The position numbers and the translations under genes are program-made. Positions 1 through 8,442 of a stretch of 64,000 nt of DNA are shown piece after piece (within the stretch, counting starts at the first letter, position 1; every line of letters starts with the position of its first letter). Source of the stretch: Streptomyces sp. NBC_00247 (lineage in GTDB: Bacteria > Actinomycetota > Actinomycetes > Streptomycetales > Streptomycetaceae); the NCBI RefSeq assembly GCF_036188265.1, contig NZ_CP108093.1, positions 3,299,001 through 3,363,000 on the forward strand, given 5' to 3'. The notes under the pieces were generated by a model that saw only the letters and a program-made list of their open reading frames with translations, made no database searches and had not been told where the DNA came from.

Positions 1-612
1 CTGAAGACCGAGGGGCTGACCGGGCTGCGGGCCTCCGTCTACCTGGTCCTCGACCGCTCGGGCTCGATGCGGCCGTTCTACAAGGACGGCAGCGCACAGC
101 ACCTGGGCGACCGCACGCTGGCCCTCGCCGCGCATCTGGACGAAGACGCCTCGGTCCACGTGGTCTTCTTCTCCACCGACGTCGACGGCACCGGAACGGT
201 CGCGCTCGAAGGCCACGAGGGCCGTATCGACGAGCTGAACGCCGGTCTGGGACGCCTGGGGCGGACCCACTACCACCGGGCCGTCGAAGAGGTCGTCTCC
301 CACTACGAGAAGTCCGGCGCCACCGGCCCCGCACTGGTCGTCTTCCAGACGGACGGTCCGCCGGACGCCAAGGTCGCGGCCAAGCAGGCACTGGCCGAGG
401 CCGCCCGGCTGCCGCTCTTCTTCCAGTTCGTCGCGTTCGGCGACCACGACGCGAAGGGCTTCGACTTCCTGCGGAAGCTGGACGCCGAGCACGCCGGCTT
501 CTTCCACGCCGGCCCGGCGCCCGCCACGATCCCGGACGCCACGTTCTACCGGGAGATCCTCGCCGGTCTCCCCGCCTGGATCGCGGCCCGGTCGGGCGGC
601 TCCGCCGGCTGA
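1..612 (+). CDS. VWA domain protein, TerF-like, 5' partial
   Basis: The reading frame is open from base 1, so the start lies outside the window. It ends at TGA 610-612. The visible 203 residues begin inside a von Willebrand factor A fold: a hydrophobic strand ending in LVLDRSGSM gives the MIDAS pattern D-x-S-x-S for divalent metal binding. A conserved FQTDGPPDA loop and FVAFGDHD follow. This resembles the VWA domain of the tellurium-resistance-associated TerF/TerY proteins, which occur with TerD-type calcium-binding proteins in Streptomyces. The missing N-terminus could carry a TerD domain; I cannot see it. A strong hairpin follows the stop. Family assignment is secure, the role is not. Confidence 0.8.
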   Translation: MKTEGLTGLRASVYLVLDRSGSMRPFYKDGSAQHLGDRTLALAAHLDEDASVHVVFFSTDVDGTGTVALEGHEGRIDELNAGLGRLGRTHYHRAVEEVVSHYEKSGATGPALVVFQTDGPPDAKVAAKQALAEAARLPLFFQFVAFGDHDAKGFDFLRKLDAEHAGFFHAGPAPATIPDATFYREILAGLPAWIAARSGGSAG

Positions 613-673
613 CCCCGGCAGCCGGCGGAGTACCCGCGCACCCCGCACCCGCACCAACGCTCCACCGCACGTC

Positions 674-702
674 ACGGCGGGCCCGGTCACCGGGCCCGCC
701 GT
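674..702 (+). terminator. hairpin after VWA gene
   Basis: A perfect 13-bp GC stem (674-686 paired with 690-702) with a 3-nt loop TCA lies 60 bases after the VWA stop codon. There is no U tract, as is usual for Streptomyces terminators. It separates the VWA gene from metG. Confidence 0.7.
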
Positions 703-798
703 CCGCGTCCGCGGACGAACCGGCCGCTCCGGGGCCCACCAGGCTCCGGTCCACGGTGGGGGAGGAAAAGGGAGGCGGGGGAACCCCGTGCGGACCGT

Positions 799-811
799 TA
801 GGATTTTGACC
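799..811 (+). promoter_or_regulatory. -10 element for leaderless metG
   Basis: TAGGAT at 799-804 fits TANNNT and lies 7 nt before ATG 812, the spacing seen for leaderless Streptomyces transcripts. No clear -35 is visible. This favours ATG 812 over the in-frame GTG at 788, which would overlap the promoter region. Confidence 0.5.
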
Positions 812-2419
812 ATGGCGGCCACTGGATCCGAGAAGCAGGGAGAGACGTCGTTCTACGTCTCCACCCCCATTTACTACGTCAACGACGCTCCTCACCTGGG
901 CCACGCCTACACGACCGTCGCAGGCGACGTGCTCACGCGCTGGCACCGCCAGCGCGGCGAGAAGGTGTGGTACCTCACCGGCACGGACGAGCACGGTCAG
1001 AAGATCATGCGCACGGCCGAGCAGCACGGCGTCACCCCGCAGGCCTGGTGCGACAAGCTCGTCGAAGAGGCGTGGAAGCCCCTCTGGGAGCACCTCAACA
1101 TCGCGAACGACGACTTCATCCGCACCACGGAGAAGCGTCACACCGACCGGGTGCAGGAGTTCGTCCAGGACCTGTACGACAAGGACGAGATCTACAAGGG
1201 CGGGTACGAAGGCCCGTACTGCGTGGGCTGCGAGGAGTACAAGCTCCCCGGGGACCTCATCCAGGCCGAGGACGGCACTCCGCTGTGCCCGATCCACAAG
1301 AAGCCGGTGGAGATCCTCAAGGAGGAGAACTACTTCTTCAAGCTGAGCGAGTACGGCCCGAAGCTGCTGGAGTTCTACGAGGCCAACCCGGGCTTCATCC
1401 AGCCGGAGTCCGCCCGCAACGAGGTCGTCAACTTCGTCAAGCAGGGCCTCCAGGACCTCTCGATCTCCCGCTCGACCTTCGACTGGGGCGTCCCGGTGCC
1501 GTGGGACGAGAAGCACGTCATCTACGTGTGGGTCGACGCCCTGCTGAACTACGCGACGGCGGTCGGCTACGGCGCCAACCAGGAGAAGTTCGACGCGACC
1601 TTCCCGGCCGACGTCCACCTGGTCGGCAAGGACATCCTCCGCTTCCACGCGGTGATCTGGCCCGCGATGCTGATGGCCCAGGGCCTTCCGCTGCCGGGCC
1701 GGGTCGCGGCCAACGGCTGGCTGATGGTCGGCGGCGAGAAGATGTCGAAGTCGAACCTGACCGGCATCAAGCCGCAGGACCTGACCTCGCACTTCGGCGT
1801 GGACGCGTACCGCTGGTACTTCCTGCGCGCCATCGCCTTCGGCAGCGACGGCTCCTTCTCGTGGGAGGACTTCACCGCCCGCTACACCTCCGAGCTCGCC
1901 AACGACTACGGCAACCTCGCCTCCCGCGTGGCCGCCATGATCGGCAAGTACTTCGGCGGCACGCTCCCCGGGGCGACCGCCGCCGGTGACGCCGAGCAGG
2001 CGGTCCAGGACGGTCTGGCGAAGGCCGTCGCCGCGGCGGACCTGAAGATCGGCGAGGAGCTCGACTTCCAGGCCGGCATCCTGGCGATCTTCGAATTCGT
2101 GAAGCAGGTCAACGGCTACATCACGGAGCAGGAGCCGTGGAAGGTCGCCAAGGACACCTCGCCCGAGGGCCAGGCCCGTCTCGCGACGATCCTGTACACG
2201 GCGTCCGAGGCCCTGCGCGGCGTCGCGGTGCTGCTGAATCCGGTGATGCCCGAGACCTCGCAGAAGCTGTGGGAGTCGCTCGGCGCCGAGCCCGCCCTGG
2301 GGCCCCTGGCCGACCAGCGCGTCCAGGACGCGGGCACCTGGGGCCGGCTGCCCGCCGGCGCCACGGTCACCAAGGGCGCGGTGCTCTTCCCGCGCCTGGA
2401 GGAGAAGCCGGCCGCGTAG
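812..2419 (+). CDS. metG: methionyl-tRNA synthetase
   Basis: Charges tRNA-Met with methionine in the cytoplasm. This is a class I synthetase of 535 residues from ATG 812. The HIGH signature appears as HLGH at residues 28-31 and KMSKS at 310-314. A zinc knuckle is seen as C137xxC140 with C159 and H162. The C-terminal anticodon-binding helical domain is present, but there is no extra C-terminal tRNA-binding domain, giving the short actinobacterial form. An in-frame GTG at 788 would add 8 residues; ATG 812 is preferred because the MAATGSEKQGE start looks like the family N-terminus and a -10 box sits just before it. The gene is monocistronic, flanked by terminators. Confidence 0.97.
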   Translation: MAATGSEKQGETSFYVSTPIYYVNDAPHLGHAYTTVAGDVLTRWHRQRGEKVWYLTGTDEHGQKIMRTAEQHGVTPQAWCDKLVEEAWKPLWEHLNIANDDFIRTTEKRHTDRVQEFVQDLYDKDEIYKGGYEGPYCVGCEEYKLPGDLIQAEDGTPLCPIHKKPVEILKEENYFFKLSEYGPKLLEFYEANPGFIQPESARNEVVNFVKQGLQDLSISRSTFDWGVPVPWDEKHVIYVWVDALLNYATAVGYGANQEKFDATFPADVHLVGKDILRFHAVIWPAMLMAQGLPLPGRVAANGWLMVGGEKMSKSNLTGIKPQDLTSHFGVDAYRWYFLRAIAFGSDGSFSWEDFTARYTSELANDYGNLASRVAAMIGKYFGGTLPGATAAGDAEQAVQDGLAKAVAAADLKIGEELDFQAGILAIFEFVKQVNGYITEQEPWKVAKDTSPEGQARLATILYTASEALRGVAVLLNPVMPETSQKLWESLGAEPALGPLADQRVQDAGTWGRLPAGATVTKGAVLFPRLEEKPAA

Positions 2420-2422
2420 CCG

Positions 2423-2455
2423 GTGCACGGCCCGTGCACGGCCCGTGCACGACCC
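2423..2455. repeat. three tandem 11-bp repeats
   Basis: The unit GTGCACGGCCC occurs at 2423-2433 and 2434-2444 and, with one change, at 2445-2455. It begins four bases after the metG stop. Each unit contains the 6-bp palindrome GTGCAC, so the palindromes recur once per helical turn. Confidence 0.85.
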
Positions 2456-2473
2456 GGCCGCGCGCAGCGGACA

Positions 2474-2514
2474 CGCCGGAAGGGCGGGACCCCCGTGGCC
2501 CCGCCCTTCCGGCG
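2474..2514. terminator. bidirectional terminator, metG / L,D-transpeptidase
   Basis: A perfect 15-bp stem (2474-2488 with 2500-2514) and an 11-nt loop lie between the convergent metG and L,D-transpeptidase genes. Confidence 0.75.
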
Positions 2515-2568
2515 TACCCGGGTCCTGGACCTCCGCCGGGGGAGGCGCACGTCAGGACCGGATACGGG

Positions 2569-3441
2569 TCAGCGGGCCAGTGACGCCTTGTCGCCCATCA
2601 CGACGACCGGCTTCTTCTCCGGGTCGAGCGTGAGCAGCAGTTCCTTCATCCGGTCCTCGGAGACCGAGACACAGCCCTGCGTCGGCCCCCCGTGGTCCAC
2701 GTGGATCCAGATGCCGCCGCCCCGGTCCTCGCCGAGCGGGCGTTCGTGGTCGATCGGGCTGACGCCCTCGACGCGGTTGTAGTTGATGGCCACCACGTAG
2801 TCGAAGGAGCCGGCGAGCGGCTCACCGAAGAATCCGTCGCCCTCCACCGCGAAGTACTCCTCCTCGTCGTACGGGAGCAGCGTGCCCGGATCGGGCAGTT
2901 TGCCGCCCGCGTCGGTGAGGCCGAACACGCCGACGGGGGACCTGAGGTCGCCGGTGTAGTGCTCGTCGGTCCACCCCTCCATGCCGTTGTGGGCGGCCCA
3001 GGGTGCGAAGACGGGCGTCCAGCTCCGGTCGGGGGCGTCGCGGGCGTAGAGGACGGCGGTGGATTCGTTGGAGTCCGCGCCCCGGCCCGTCACGACGAAC
3101 GCCTGCCGGGCGTCGACCGGGATCTGCGCCCGGGTCCCGGGTCCCAGCCCCGGAATCTCCAGCGGCCGTACGGGCGGGGCGGGCGGGGCGGGAGCTGCGG
3201 GGGCACCGGCGGGCCCCCGGCTGCCCTCGTCGTCCGACCGGACCCCGGCCACCACCTGCGGCGGGGCACCCGGAGCGGTGTGGGCGCCGCAGCCGGCGAG
3301 CACCAGGAGCAGCGCGAAGACCGGCGCGACGAGCAGACGGGACCGCCGACGGGGTGGCACCCCGCGGGGGACGGTGCCCCGGCGGAAGACGGGGGGAGTG
3401 GACGGACGGAGGGAGACACGCGGACGGAGGGAGACGGACAC
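2569..3441 (-). CDS. L,D-transpeptidase (YkuD) lipoprotein
   Basis: The 290-residue product has a basic N-terminus, a hydrophobic stretch and the lipobox LAGC, so it should be an exported lipoprotein anchored at the outer face of the membrane. A Pro/Ala-rich linker leads into a YkuD catalytic domain. The active-site region reads HVDHGGPTQGCVSVS, with His247 and nucleophile Cys257, a variant of the usual SHGC motif (TQGC here). The family makes 3-3 peptidoglycan cross-links or attaches proteins to peptidoglycan; which applies here cannot be told. The long Arg-rich N-terminus suggests that the real start may be a later codon. Convergent with metG. Confidence 0.85.
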   Translation of the reverse strand: MSVSLRPRVSLRPSTPPVFRRGTVPRGVPPRRRSRLLVAPVFALLLVLAGCGAHTAPGAPPQVVAGVRSDDEGSRGPAGAPAAPAPPAPPVRPLEIPGLGPGTRAQIPVDARQAFVVTGRGADSNESTAVLYARDAPDRSWTPVFAPWAAHNGMEGWTDEHYTGDLRSPVGVFGLTDAGGKLPDPGTLLPYDEEEYFAVEGDGFFGEPLAGSFDYVVAINYNRVEGVSPIDHERPLGEDRGGGIWIHVDHGGPTQGCVSVSEDRMKELLLTLDPEKKPVVVMGDKASLAR

Positions 3442-3600
3442 GGGGCGGGCTCCTGAGTGGTTCTGACTGACGGCCTCTCAGAAGCCACTCTTCGCCGCGC
3501 CCGGCCCTCGCGAATCCGGGCGGGGGCCATCCGGCGGTACACCCGCCCACGTGGTGCCACGGCGGCGGCCAGGGGCCGGTGACACACCCCGGAACGACGG

Positions 3601-3632
3601 AACAGCCCCCGACCGGTCGATCGGGGGCTGTT
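3601..3632 (-). terminator. aspS terminator abutting parS
   Basis: A 12-bp stem (3601-3612 with 3621-3632) with an 8-nt loop lies downstream of the aspS stop. Its distal arm overlaps the first three bases of the parS palindrome at 3630. Confidence 0.7.
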
Positions 3633-3643
3633 TCACGTGAAAC
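3630..3643. other. parS: parS centromere site (ParB binding)
   Basis: GTTTCACGTGAAAC, a perfect 14-bp palindrome, is identical to the Streptomyces parS consensus bound by ParB. These sites cluster around oriC and organise the ParABS segregation complex. The site is intergenic, between the aspS 3' end and the L,D-transpeptidase promoter region. Confidence 0.92.
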
Positions 3644-3694
3644 GTGGCGAACGGCAGGGCACGCGCCGCCGGAGGCGGCGACTGCCCCGTCCCG

Positions 3695-5512
3695 CTACTT
3701 CTCGCTCTTCTCCGCGGCGGCGGTCTCGGCCTTGGCGGCCTCGCCCTTCGACACGGCGGCCGGCTTGCGGAGCTGGATGTTCAGCTCGCGCAGACGGGCC
3801 TCGTCCAGCACGGTCGGGGCACCCATCATCAGGTCCTGGGCGTTGCCGTTGAGCGGGAAGGCGATCGTCTCGCGGATGTTCGGCTCGTCGGCGAGCAGCA
3901 TCACGATGCGGTCCACGCCCGGGGCGATGCCACCGTGCGGCGGGGCGCCGAGGCGGAAGGCGCGCAGCATGCCCGCGAACTCCTGCTCGACGGTCTCGCG
4001 GTCGTAGCCGGCGATCTCGAAGGCCTTGAGCATCAGCTCGGGCTCGTGGTTGCGGATCGCGCCGGAGGACAGCTCGATGCCGTTGCAGACGATGTCGTAC
4101 TGCCAGGCGAGGATGTCCAGCGGGTCCTTCGTCTCCAGGTCCTCCAGGCCGCCCTGGGGCATCGAGAAGGGGTTGTGCGAGAAGTCGATCTTGCCCGTCT
4201 CCTCGTCCTTCTCGTACATCGGGAAGTCGACGATCCAGCAGAACCGGAAGACGCCCTCCTCGAAGTGACCGGAGCGCTTGGCGGCCTCGACGCGGACGGC
4301 CGACATGATCTTGGAGACCTCGTCGAACTCACCGGCGCCGAAGAAGATCGCGTGCCCAGGGACGAGCGAGAGGCGGTCGGTCAGCGTCTTGACGTCGTCC
4401 TCGGTGAGGAACTTGGCGATCGGACCGGCCAGCGTGCCGTCCTCGCCGACGCGGACCCAGGCGAGGCCCTTGGCGCCGTGCTCGACGGCGTACTCACCGA
4501 GGCCGTCGAAGAACTTGCGGGACTGGCCGGCGGTGTCCGGGACGGGCAGCGCGCGGACGTGCTTGCCGGCGAACGCCTTGAACCCGGAGTCGGCGAAGAC
4601 GTCCGAGATGTCGACGAGCTCCAGCTTGGCGCGGAGGTCGGGCTTGTCGTTGCCGTACTTCAGCATCGACTCGCGGAACGGGATGCGCGGGAACGGCGAG
4701 GTGACCTCGCGGCCGTTGCCGAACTCGGTGAAGAGCTCGGTCATCAGCTTCTCGATCGGCTGGAAGACGTCCTCCTGCTCGACGAACGACATCTCGACGT
4801 CGAGCTGGTAGAACTCGCCCGGCGAACGGTCGGCGCGGGCGTCCTCGTCGCGGAAACAGGGCGCGATCTGGAAGTAGCGGTCGAAGCCGGAGATCATCAG
4901 CAGCTGCTTGAACTGCTGCGGGGCCTGCGGCAGCGCGTAGAACTTGCCGGGGTTGAGACGCGACGGCACGACGAAGTCACGGGCGCCCTCGGGGGAGGTC
5001 GCGGTGAGGATCGGGGTCGCCATCTCGTTGAAGCCGAGGGCCACCATCTTCGAACGGATGGAGGCGATCACGGCCGAGCGCAGCATGATGTTGCGGTGCA
5101 TGCGCTCGCGGCGCAGGTCGAGGAAGCGGTACTCCAGGCGGCGCTCCTCGTTCACACCGTCCTCGGTGTTGATCGTGAAGGGCAGCGGGGCCGCCTCGCC
5201 GAGCACCTCGACCTCGGTGACCTCGATCTCGATCTCACCGGTCGGGAGCTCCGGGTTCACGTTCTCGGCACCGCGCGCGGAGACCTTGCCGTCGATCCGG
5301 ACGACGGTCTCCTTGGTCAGCTTCGAGAGCGCCTCGTTCCCCGGGGTGCCGGGACGGGCGACGAGCTGGACCAGGCCGTAGTGGTCGCGGAGATCGATGA
5401 AGAGGATGCCGCCCAGGTCTCGGCGATTGTGCAGCCATCCGCTCAGCCGGACGTCGGTGCCGACGTCAGAGGCGCGGAGCTCGCCGCAGGTGTGGGACCT
5501 GTACCGATGCAT
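3695..5512 (-). CDS. aspS: aspartyl-tRNA synthetase
   Basis: A class IIb synthetase of 605 residues, the long bacterial type with an OB-fold anticodon domain at the N-terminus (residues 1-110), a catalytic core and a GAD insertion around 290-420. Motif 2 begins with [15 protein letters not shown] near residue 220, and motif 3 reads GVDRIVMLL near the C-terminus. In the N-terminal RRDLGG segment, the position that is His in many tRNA-non-discriminating bacterial enzymes is Leu, as in discriminating ones; this is suggestive only. The C-terminal tail is Ala/Lys/Glu-rich. The gene stands alone, with a terminator and a parS site after it. Confidence 0.97.
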   Translation of the reverse strand: MHRYRSHTCGELRASDVGTDVRLSGWLHNRRDLGGILFIDLRDHYGLVQLVARPGTPGNEALSKLTKETVVRIDGKVSARGAENVNPELPTGEIEIEVTEVEVLGEAAPLPFTINTEDGVNEERRLEYRFLDLRRERMHRNIMLRSAVIASIRSKMVALGFNEMATPILTATSPEGARDFVVPSRLNPGKFYALPQAPQQFKQLLMISGFDRYFQIAPCFRDEDARADRSPGEFYQLDVEMSFVEQEDVFQPIEKLMTELFTEFGNGREVTSPFPRIPFRESMLKYGNDKPDLRAKLELVDISDVFADSGFKAFAGKHVRALPVPDTAGQSRKFFDGLGEYAVEHGAKGLAWVRVGEDGTLAGPIAKFLTEDDVKTLTDRLSLVPGHAIFFGAGEFDEVSKIMSAVRVEAAKRSGHFEEGVFRFCWIVDFPMYEKDEETGKIDFSHNPFSMPQGGLEDLETKDPLDILAWQYDIVCNGIELSSGAIRNHEPELMLKAFEIAGYDRETVEQEFAGMLRAFRLGAPPHGGIAPGVDRIVMLLADEPNIRETIAFPLNGNAQDLMMGAPTVLDEARLRELNIQLRKPAAVSKGEAAKAETAAAEKSEK

Positions 5513-5724
5513 CGTCGTTCATCCAGTCTTCGCGGTTGGGGTCTGTGAGCCACCCCAGGCTACCGCCCGGAGCCCGGCCACTTCATTGCCATAAGCACTT
5601 CAAGATCATCCGGAGCCGTCGCGCGGCCTCGGCAGGCCCGCCGGGCACCGGGGGACGGACCTCGCCACGCCGGTCAGGCCCCCGCGGCGGAGATCAACGG
5701 TGGCGTCCCGGGGACACACCTTCC

Positions 5725-5736
5725 TAAAGTGGGGCA
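5725..5736 (+). promoter_or_regulatory. -10 element for leaderless PP2C gene
   Basis: TAAAGT at 5725-5730 lies 6 nt before ATG 5737, and no Shine-Dalgarno sequence fits between them. The arrangement is typical of a leaderless transcript. Confidence 0.5.
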
Positions 5737-7872
5737 ATGCGCACCGAGGACATCCTGGCAGCCATCGAGACGGGGCTCTGGCGCTGGGACACCGCGGACG
5801 GGACGGTCGTGATCGATGCGGAGGCCGCCCGTCTCCTCGGTCTGCCCGGGGGCGGAACGTACCGGGAGGCCGCCGTACGCGCGCGCTACCACCCGGCCGA
5901 CTGGAACGAGGTCCGCGGCGTCGTCGGCCTCGCGGTCGCCGAGGACACCGTCGCGGAGTCCCGGCTCCGGGTCGTCGACGAGCGGGGCAGGGTGGTCCGT
6001 ACGGTGCGGACGCGGTCCCGGCCCCACGTGCCCGAGGGCAAGACCGTGGAACAGGTCGTCCTCCACGGCACGCTCCAGGAGGTCGCGGAGCCCATCCCCG
6101 GCACGTCCGTGCAGACCCCCGTCACCGGCGACTGGCGACGCTCCCGCGAGGCGTTCCTGCTGGACGCGGGAAGGGCTCTGGCCGAGGCCCGGTCGACGGA
6201 AGAGGTACTGAGGGTGGCCGGATCGCTCTCGATGCCGGGCTTCTCGCCGGACGGGCTGGCGGTCTTCGGCATCGAGGGGGACCGGCTGACCGTCGTCGGC
6301 CACCACGGCCACAACGACGGCGACGAGGAACCCTTCGCCGACATGCCCCTCCAGACCGATTACCCCGCCGCCGAGGTCGCCCGTAGCGGCCGGGCGATCT
6401 ACATGTCCACGCCCGAGGAGTACGCCCGGCGTTTCCCGCTCACCTGGCCGCTCGCCCGCAATTTCGGCCGGCGGTCGTGGGCGTTCCTGCCGCTGGTGGT
6501 CTCCGGGCACACCATGGGCGCCTGGATGGCCGGCTTCCACCAGCCGGTGGGGTTCTCCCCCGACGAGCGGGCCGTCCTCACCACCGTCGCCAGGATGCTA
6601 GCCCAGGCCCTCGCCCGCGCCGGGGAGGCCGAGACCGAGCGGGAACTCTCGCTGGGGCTCCAGCGGGCGATGCTGCCGTCCCTGGGGGTCAGCGCTCCCG
6701 GCATCACCGTGGCGGCCCGCTACATCCCCACCGGCGGCGGCCTGCAGGTCGGCGGCGACTGGTACGACATGATTCCGCTGCCCAACGGCCGGGTCGCGCT
6801 CGTCATCGGGGACGTCCAGGGCCACGACGTGCGCGCGGCCGGGCTGATGGGCCAGCTCCGCATCGCCCTGCGCGCGTACGCCTCCGAGGGGCACCGCCCG
6901 GACGCGGTGCTCGCCCGGGCTTCCCGCTTCCTGTCCGGACTGACCAAGGCGTACGAGTACGACGGCGACGGCGACGAATCCAGTGCCCCGCGCTTCGCGA
7001 CCTGCCTGTACGCCGAGGTCGACCCGGCCGACGGCACCCTCGACATCGCCCGGGCCGGCCACCCCGATCCCGTCGTGATCAGCGCCGACGGCACCGCCGT
7101 CATCCGGCAGACGGGGGGCGGGCTGCCCCTGGGCATCGAGACCGACGCCGACTACCCGACGACGCAGGTGGTGCTGGAGCCCGGCGAGACGATCATGCTC
7201 TGCACCGACGGGCTCATCGAGACCGGCGGCCACGACCTCATGACCGGCTGGGACCGGCTGCGCCCGGTCCTGGAGACTCCCGGAGCCGATCCCGAGACCC
7301 TCGCCGAGGCGCTCGTGGAGGCGGTCCACGGCCCCACTTCGCACTACACGACCGGCCCCCTCGCCGAACGGCACGAGGACGACATCGCGCTGTTGCTGCT
7401 CCGCCGGGACACCCCCGGCACCCTGGCGAAGACCCCGCCGCGCCGGGCCGCCGTCACCATCGCGCAAGCCGAACCGGAACGGATCTCCGTCGCCCGGCAG
7501 CTGCTGCGCGAGCTGCTGCACGACTGGGCGGACGCGGAACAGGTCGACTCGGCGGTGCTGATGCTCTCCGAGATGGCCACCAACGTGCTGGTCCACACGG
7601 ACGGCGACGCCCTGATGGTGGCGGAGGTGACCGGCGAGCGGGGCGAGCGGCGCCTGCGGGTCGAGGTCGCGGACGGCAGTGACGAACTCCCGCACAAGCG
7701 GCGCCCCGGCGAGATGGCGTCCAGCGGACGCGGACTGGTCCTGATGGAGATGCTGGCGGACAACTGGGGCGTCGATCCGCGCGGCGAGGGCAAGTCGACC
7801 TGGTTCGAGCTGTACGAGTCCACCGAGCCCGACGAACTCGGCGCGCGGCCGATCCCGTTCGAGCAGATCTGA
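5737..7872 (+). CDS. PAS-GAF-SpoIIE phosphatase-ATPase signalling protein
   Basis: A 711-residue multidomain regulator. In order: a PAS-like domain (about 1-120), a GAF domain (about 140-300), a SpoIIE/PP2C serine phosphatase (about 310-545) and an anti-sigma-type HATPase (about 570-695). Metal-binding motifs of the phosphatase are visible as GGDWYD, VIGDVQGHD, CTDGLIETGG and HEDDIALL. The ATPase shows the N-box LSEMATNVLVH and a G2 box SGRGLVLMEMLADNWG. Such proteins couple a sensed signal to a partner-switching cascade: the phosphatase dephosphorylates an anti-anti-sigma factor and the kinase-like domain binds a sigma factor or antagonist. The partner is not in the window. Soluble, no membrane segments. 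Confidence 0.88.
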   Translation: MRTEDILAAIETGLWRWDTADGTVVIDAEAARLLGLPGGGTYREAAVRARYHPADWNEVRGVVGLAVAEDTVAESRLRVVDERGRVVRTVRTRSRPHVPEGKTVEQVVLHGTLQEVAEPIPGTSVQTPVTGDWRRSREAFLLDAGRALAEARSTEEVLRVAGSLSMPGFSPDGLAVFGIEGDRLTVVGHHGHNDGDEEPFADMPLQTDYPAAEVARSGRAIYMSTPEEYARRFPLTWPLARNFGRRSWAFLPLVVSGHTMGAWMAGFHQPVGFSPDERAVLTTVARMLAQALARAGEAETERELSLGLQRAMLPSLGVSAPGITVAARYIPTGGGLQVGGDWYDMIPLPNGRVALVIGDVQGHDVRAAGLMGQLRIALRAYASEGHRPDAVLARASRFLSGLTKAYEYDGDGDESSAPRFATCLYAEVDPADGTLDIARAGHPDPVVISADGTAVIRQTGGGLPLGIETDADYPTTQVVLEPGETIMLCTDGLIETGGHDLMTGWDRLRPVLETPGADPETLAEALVEAVHGPTSHYTTGPLAERHEDDIALLLLRRDTPGTLAKTPPRRAAVTIAQAEPERISVARQLLRELLHDWADAEQVDSAVLMLSEMATNVLVHTDGDALMVAEVTGERGERRLRVEVADGSDELPHKRRPGEMASSGRGLVLMEMLADNWGVDPRGEGKSTWFELYESTEPDELGARPIPFEQI

Positions 7873-7903
7873 CCGGCCCCGCCCCGCCGGGAGGCGACGC
7901 GCC

Positions 7904-8365
7904 TCAGACCAGCACCACCGAGAAGCCGTCCAGGGTGATCCAGGTGATGGCGTTGGTGGTCGTACCGCCCAACACCGTGACGCGCCCCGCCGTGCCGATC
8001 TCCACCCGGCAGGCGTTGACGCCGGCCTTGTTGTTGCGCGGGCACACACCCCGGGAGATCTTGGGCACGGCGAGGGAGGCGGGCACCGCTCCCAGCACCG
8101 CGTCCCCGGCGAAGGCGCAGGTGACGCCCCCACGCAGCTGGAGGAAGTCCGTACCGGCGATCCTGATCACACGGGCGGCCGGAGCGTCGGCGGAGGCGGT
8201 GACCCCCGAGGCCAGGGTGAGGGCCGTCCACGGGTGGACGACCTCGATACCCCCCGTGCCGGTGGTGGCCGCCGCGGCGGGGGCGGCGGCCAGCAGGGCC
8301 GGGGCGGTGACGGCCGCGGTCAGCAGGGCGCGACGGCTGGGGGTTCTCTGCGGCATGACGGGCAT
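7904..8365 (-). CDS. small exported protein, stand-alone copy of TagC-like C-terminal domain
   Basis: ATG 8365 gives 153 residues. The N-terminus contains SRRALLTAAV followed by a hydrophobic Ala-rich stretch, a twin-arginine-like signal ending near an AAA site. The mature part of about 115 residues contains FLQLRGGVTCAF and CPRNNKAGVNACRVEIG and ends in an AITWITLDGF segment. The same sequence of motifs forms the C-terminal domain of the adjacent upstream gene product (LQLRGGFEG, PRDNRAGRCVCRAEV, PVTWVDLDAF), so the two are clear homologues. I recognise no catalytic residues. It is probably a surface or carbohydrate-binding module; function unknown. Confidence 0.75.
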   Translation of the reverse strand: MPVMPQRTPSRRALLTAAVTAPALLAAAPAAAATTGTGGIEVVHPWTALTLASGVTASADAPAARVIRIAGTDFLQLRGGVTCAFAGDAVLGAVPASLAVPKISRGVCPRNNKAGVNACRVEIGTAGRVTVLGGTTTNAITWITLDGFSVVLV

Positions 8366-8442
8366 GGCTGCTCCTCGGACGGCATGGGGCACGGGAAGGA
8401 CGGCAGGGAGGGACGGGAAGGGGGGTGCGGGACGGAAGGCCG

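Noticed and set aside
613..811. T-box or riboswitch in the metG or aspS leaders
   Set aside because: metG appears leaderless, and the aspS leader is short without T-box or S-box motifs.
3644..5548. Long plus-strand frame opposite aspS
   Set aside because: It is antisense to a fully conserved synthetase and has only Asp/Glu/Leu/Val/Arg-rich composition.
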